Below are positions 5,251 to 5,418 of a DNA stretch of 5,418 bases, in pieces. Source of the stretch: JAZUCT01 sp045639255 (GTDB lineage Bacteria; Bacillota; Clostridia; Christensenellales; UBA1242); assembly GCA_045639255.1 (NCBI GenBank), contig JAZUCT010000013.1, positions 1 to 5,418 of the forward strand. The letters run 5' to 3'. The translations under genes were made by a program, and so were the position numbers. Below the pieces are notes generated by a model that saw only the letters and a program-made list of their open reading frames with translations, did not search any database and was not told where the DNA came from. How positions within the stretch are numbered: position 1 is the first letter of the stretch; each line of letters starts with the position of its first letter.

Positions 5251-5418
5251 TCTCGGAGCGGGTTTATACCCCGAACGAGAATCTAAGCACCATTGGTGCG
5301 TTAAAATTCGAAGAGTTTCAACGCTTCGCTGGATTCTCGCTGCGTGAAATAAATTTCACTTGCAAGAATGACACGAGTGATTAAAAGTAACCTTTTCGAG
5401 CGTTTGTGGGGTATAGGG
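5251..5418. repeat. GC-richer structured non-coding element (possible palindromic/MITE-like repeat), cut by the window end
   Basis: Base composition changes sharply after the rubrerythrin terminator: 48 of 100 bases in 5251-5350 are G or C, against about one third elsewhere. No open reading frame of note exists here. The stretch is packed with inverted repeats: TCTCG/CGAGA with GGGT/ACCC (5251-5280), GCACCA/TGGTGC (5287-5299), CGAGAATC (5276-5283) with GATTCTCG (5332-5339), GTGAAAT/ATTTCAC (5344-5359) and AAAAG/CTTTT (5383-5396). TATACCCC at 5265-5272 is matched by its complement GGGGTATA at 5408-5415, as inverted ends of an element about 150 bases long would be. The GGATTCTCGC...AAGAATGACA layout recalls dispersed palindromic repeats seen in many bacterial genomes. 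No transposase is present and no second copy is in the window, so repeat status is inferred. Confidence 0.5.

Noticed and set aside
5251..5418. A tRNA or other known structural RNA, because several hairpins sit close together
   Set aside because: No T-arm GTTCRA sequence, no matching acceptor stem ending in CCA, and the stems do not have tRNA spacing. No known riboswitch core was recognised.
1..5418. CRISPR array, insertion sequence transposase, prophage or defence genes
   Set aside because: No regularly spaced direct repeats and no such protein motifs in any frame; all genes but one are recognisable core or stress functions.

Overview
The window looks like chromosomal DNA from an AT-rich, strictly anaerobic Clostridia-like member of the Bacillota, probably an uncultured lineage. 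I infer this from the low G+C (about one third by eye), strong AGGAGG-type ribosome binding sites, sigma-A-type promoters, short hairpin/T-run terminators, the secG-rnr gene order, a PdaB-type polysaccharide deacetylase, a two-OB-fold Ssb-family protein of a kind I associate with Clostridia, and a rubrerythrin. No species can be named from the sequence alone.

Layout. Positions 1-4399 are five genes on the minus strand. In transcription order they are a PdaB-like deacetylase (4399 to 3632), a two-domain Ssb-family protein (3614 to 2961), a terminator, an uncharacterised 69-residue two-helix membrane protein with its own near-consensus promoter (2858 to 2649), secG with its own promoter (2590 to 2276), a hairpin with a T-run overlapping the end of secG, rnr for RNase R (2233 to 29), and a terminator at the left edge. 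A 255-bp divergent intergenic region (4400-4654) holds promoter candidates in both directions and several small palindromes. Rubrerythrin (4655-5197) is alone on the plus strand with its own promoter, ribosome binding site and terminator. The last ~170 bases (5251-5418) are non-coding, clearly richer in G+C (48 of 100 bases in 5251-5350) and full of inverted repeats. They look like a small palindromic or MITE-like repeat cut by the window end.

How the genes work together. The deacetylase and the Ssb-like gene are 17 bases apart and probably co-transcribed. SecG (export channel) and RNase R (RNA decay and quality control) form a pairing common in Bacillota. Rubrerythrin is a self-contained peroxide-detoxification unit. 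Nothing here amounts to a clear undescribed system. The most worthwhile leads are the structured repeat at the right end, the palindrome over the secG -10 box, the hairpin between secG and rnr, and the small membrane protein beside secG with a SecG-like layout.
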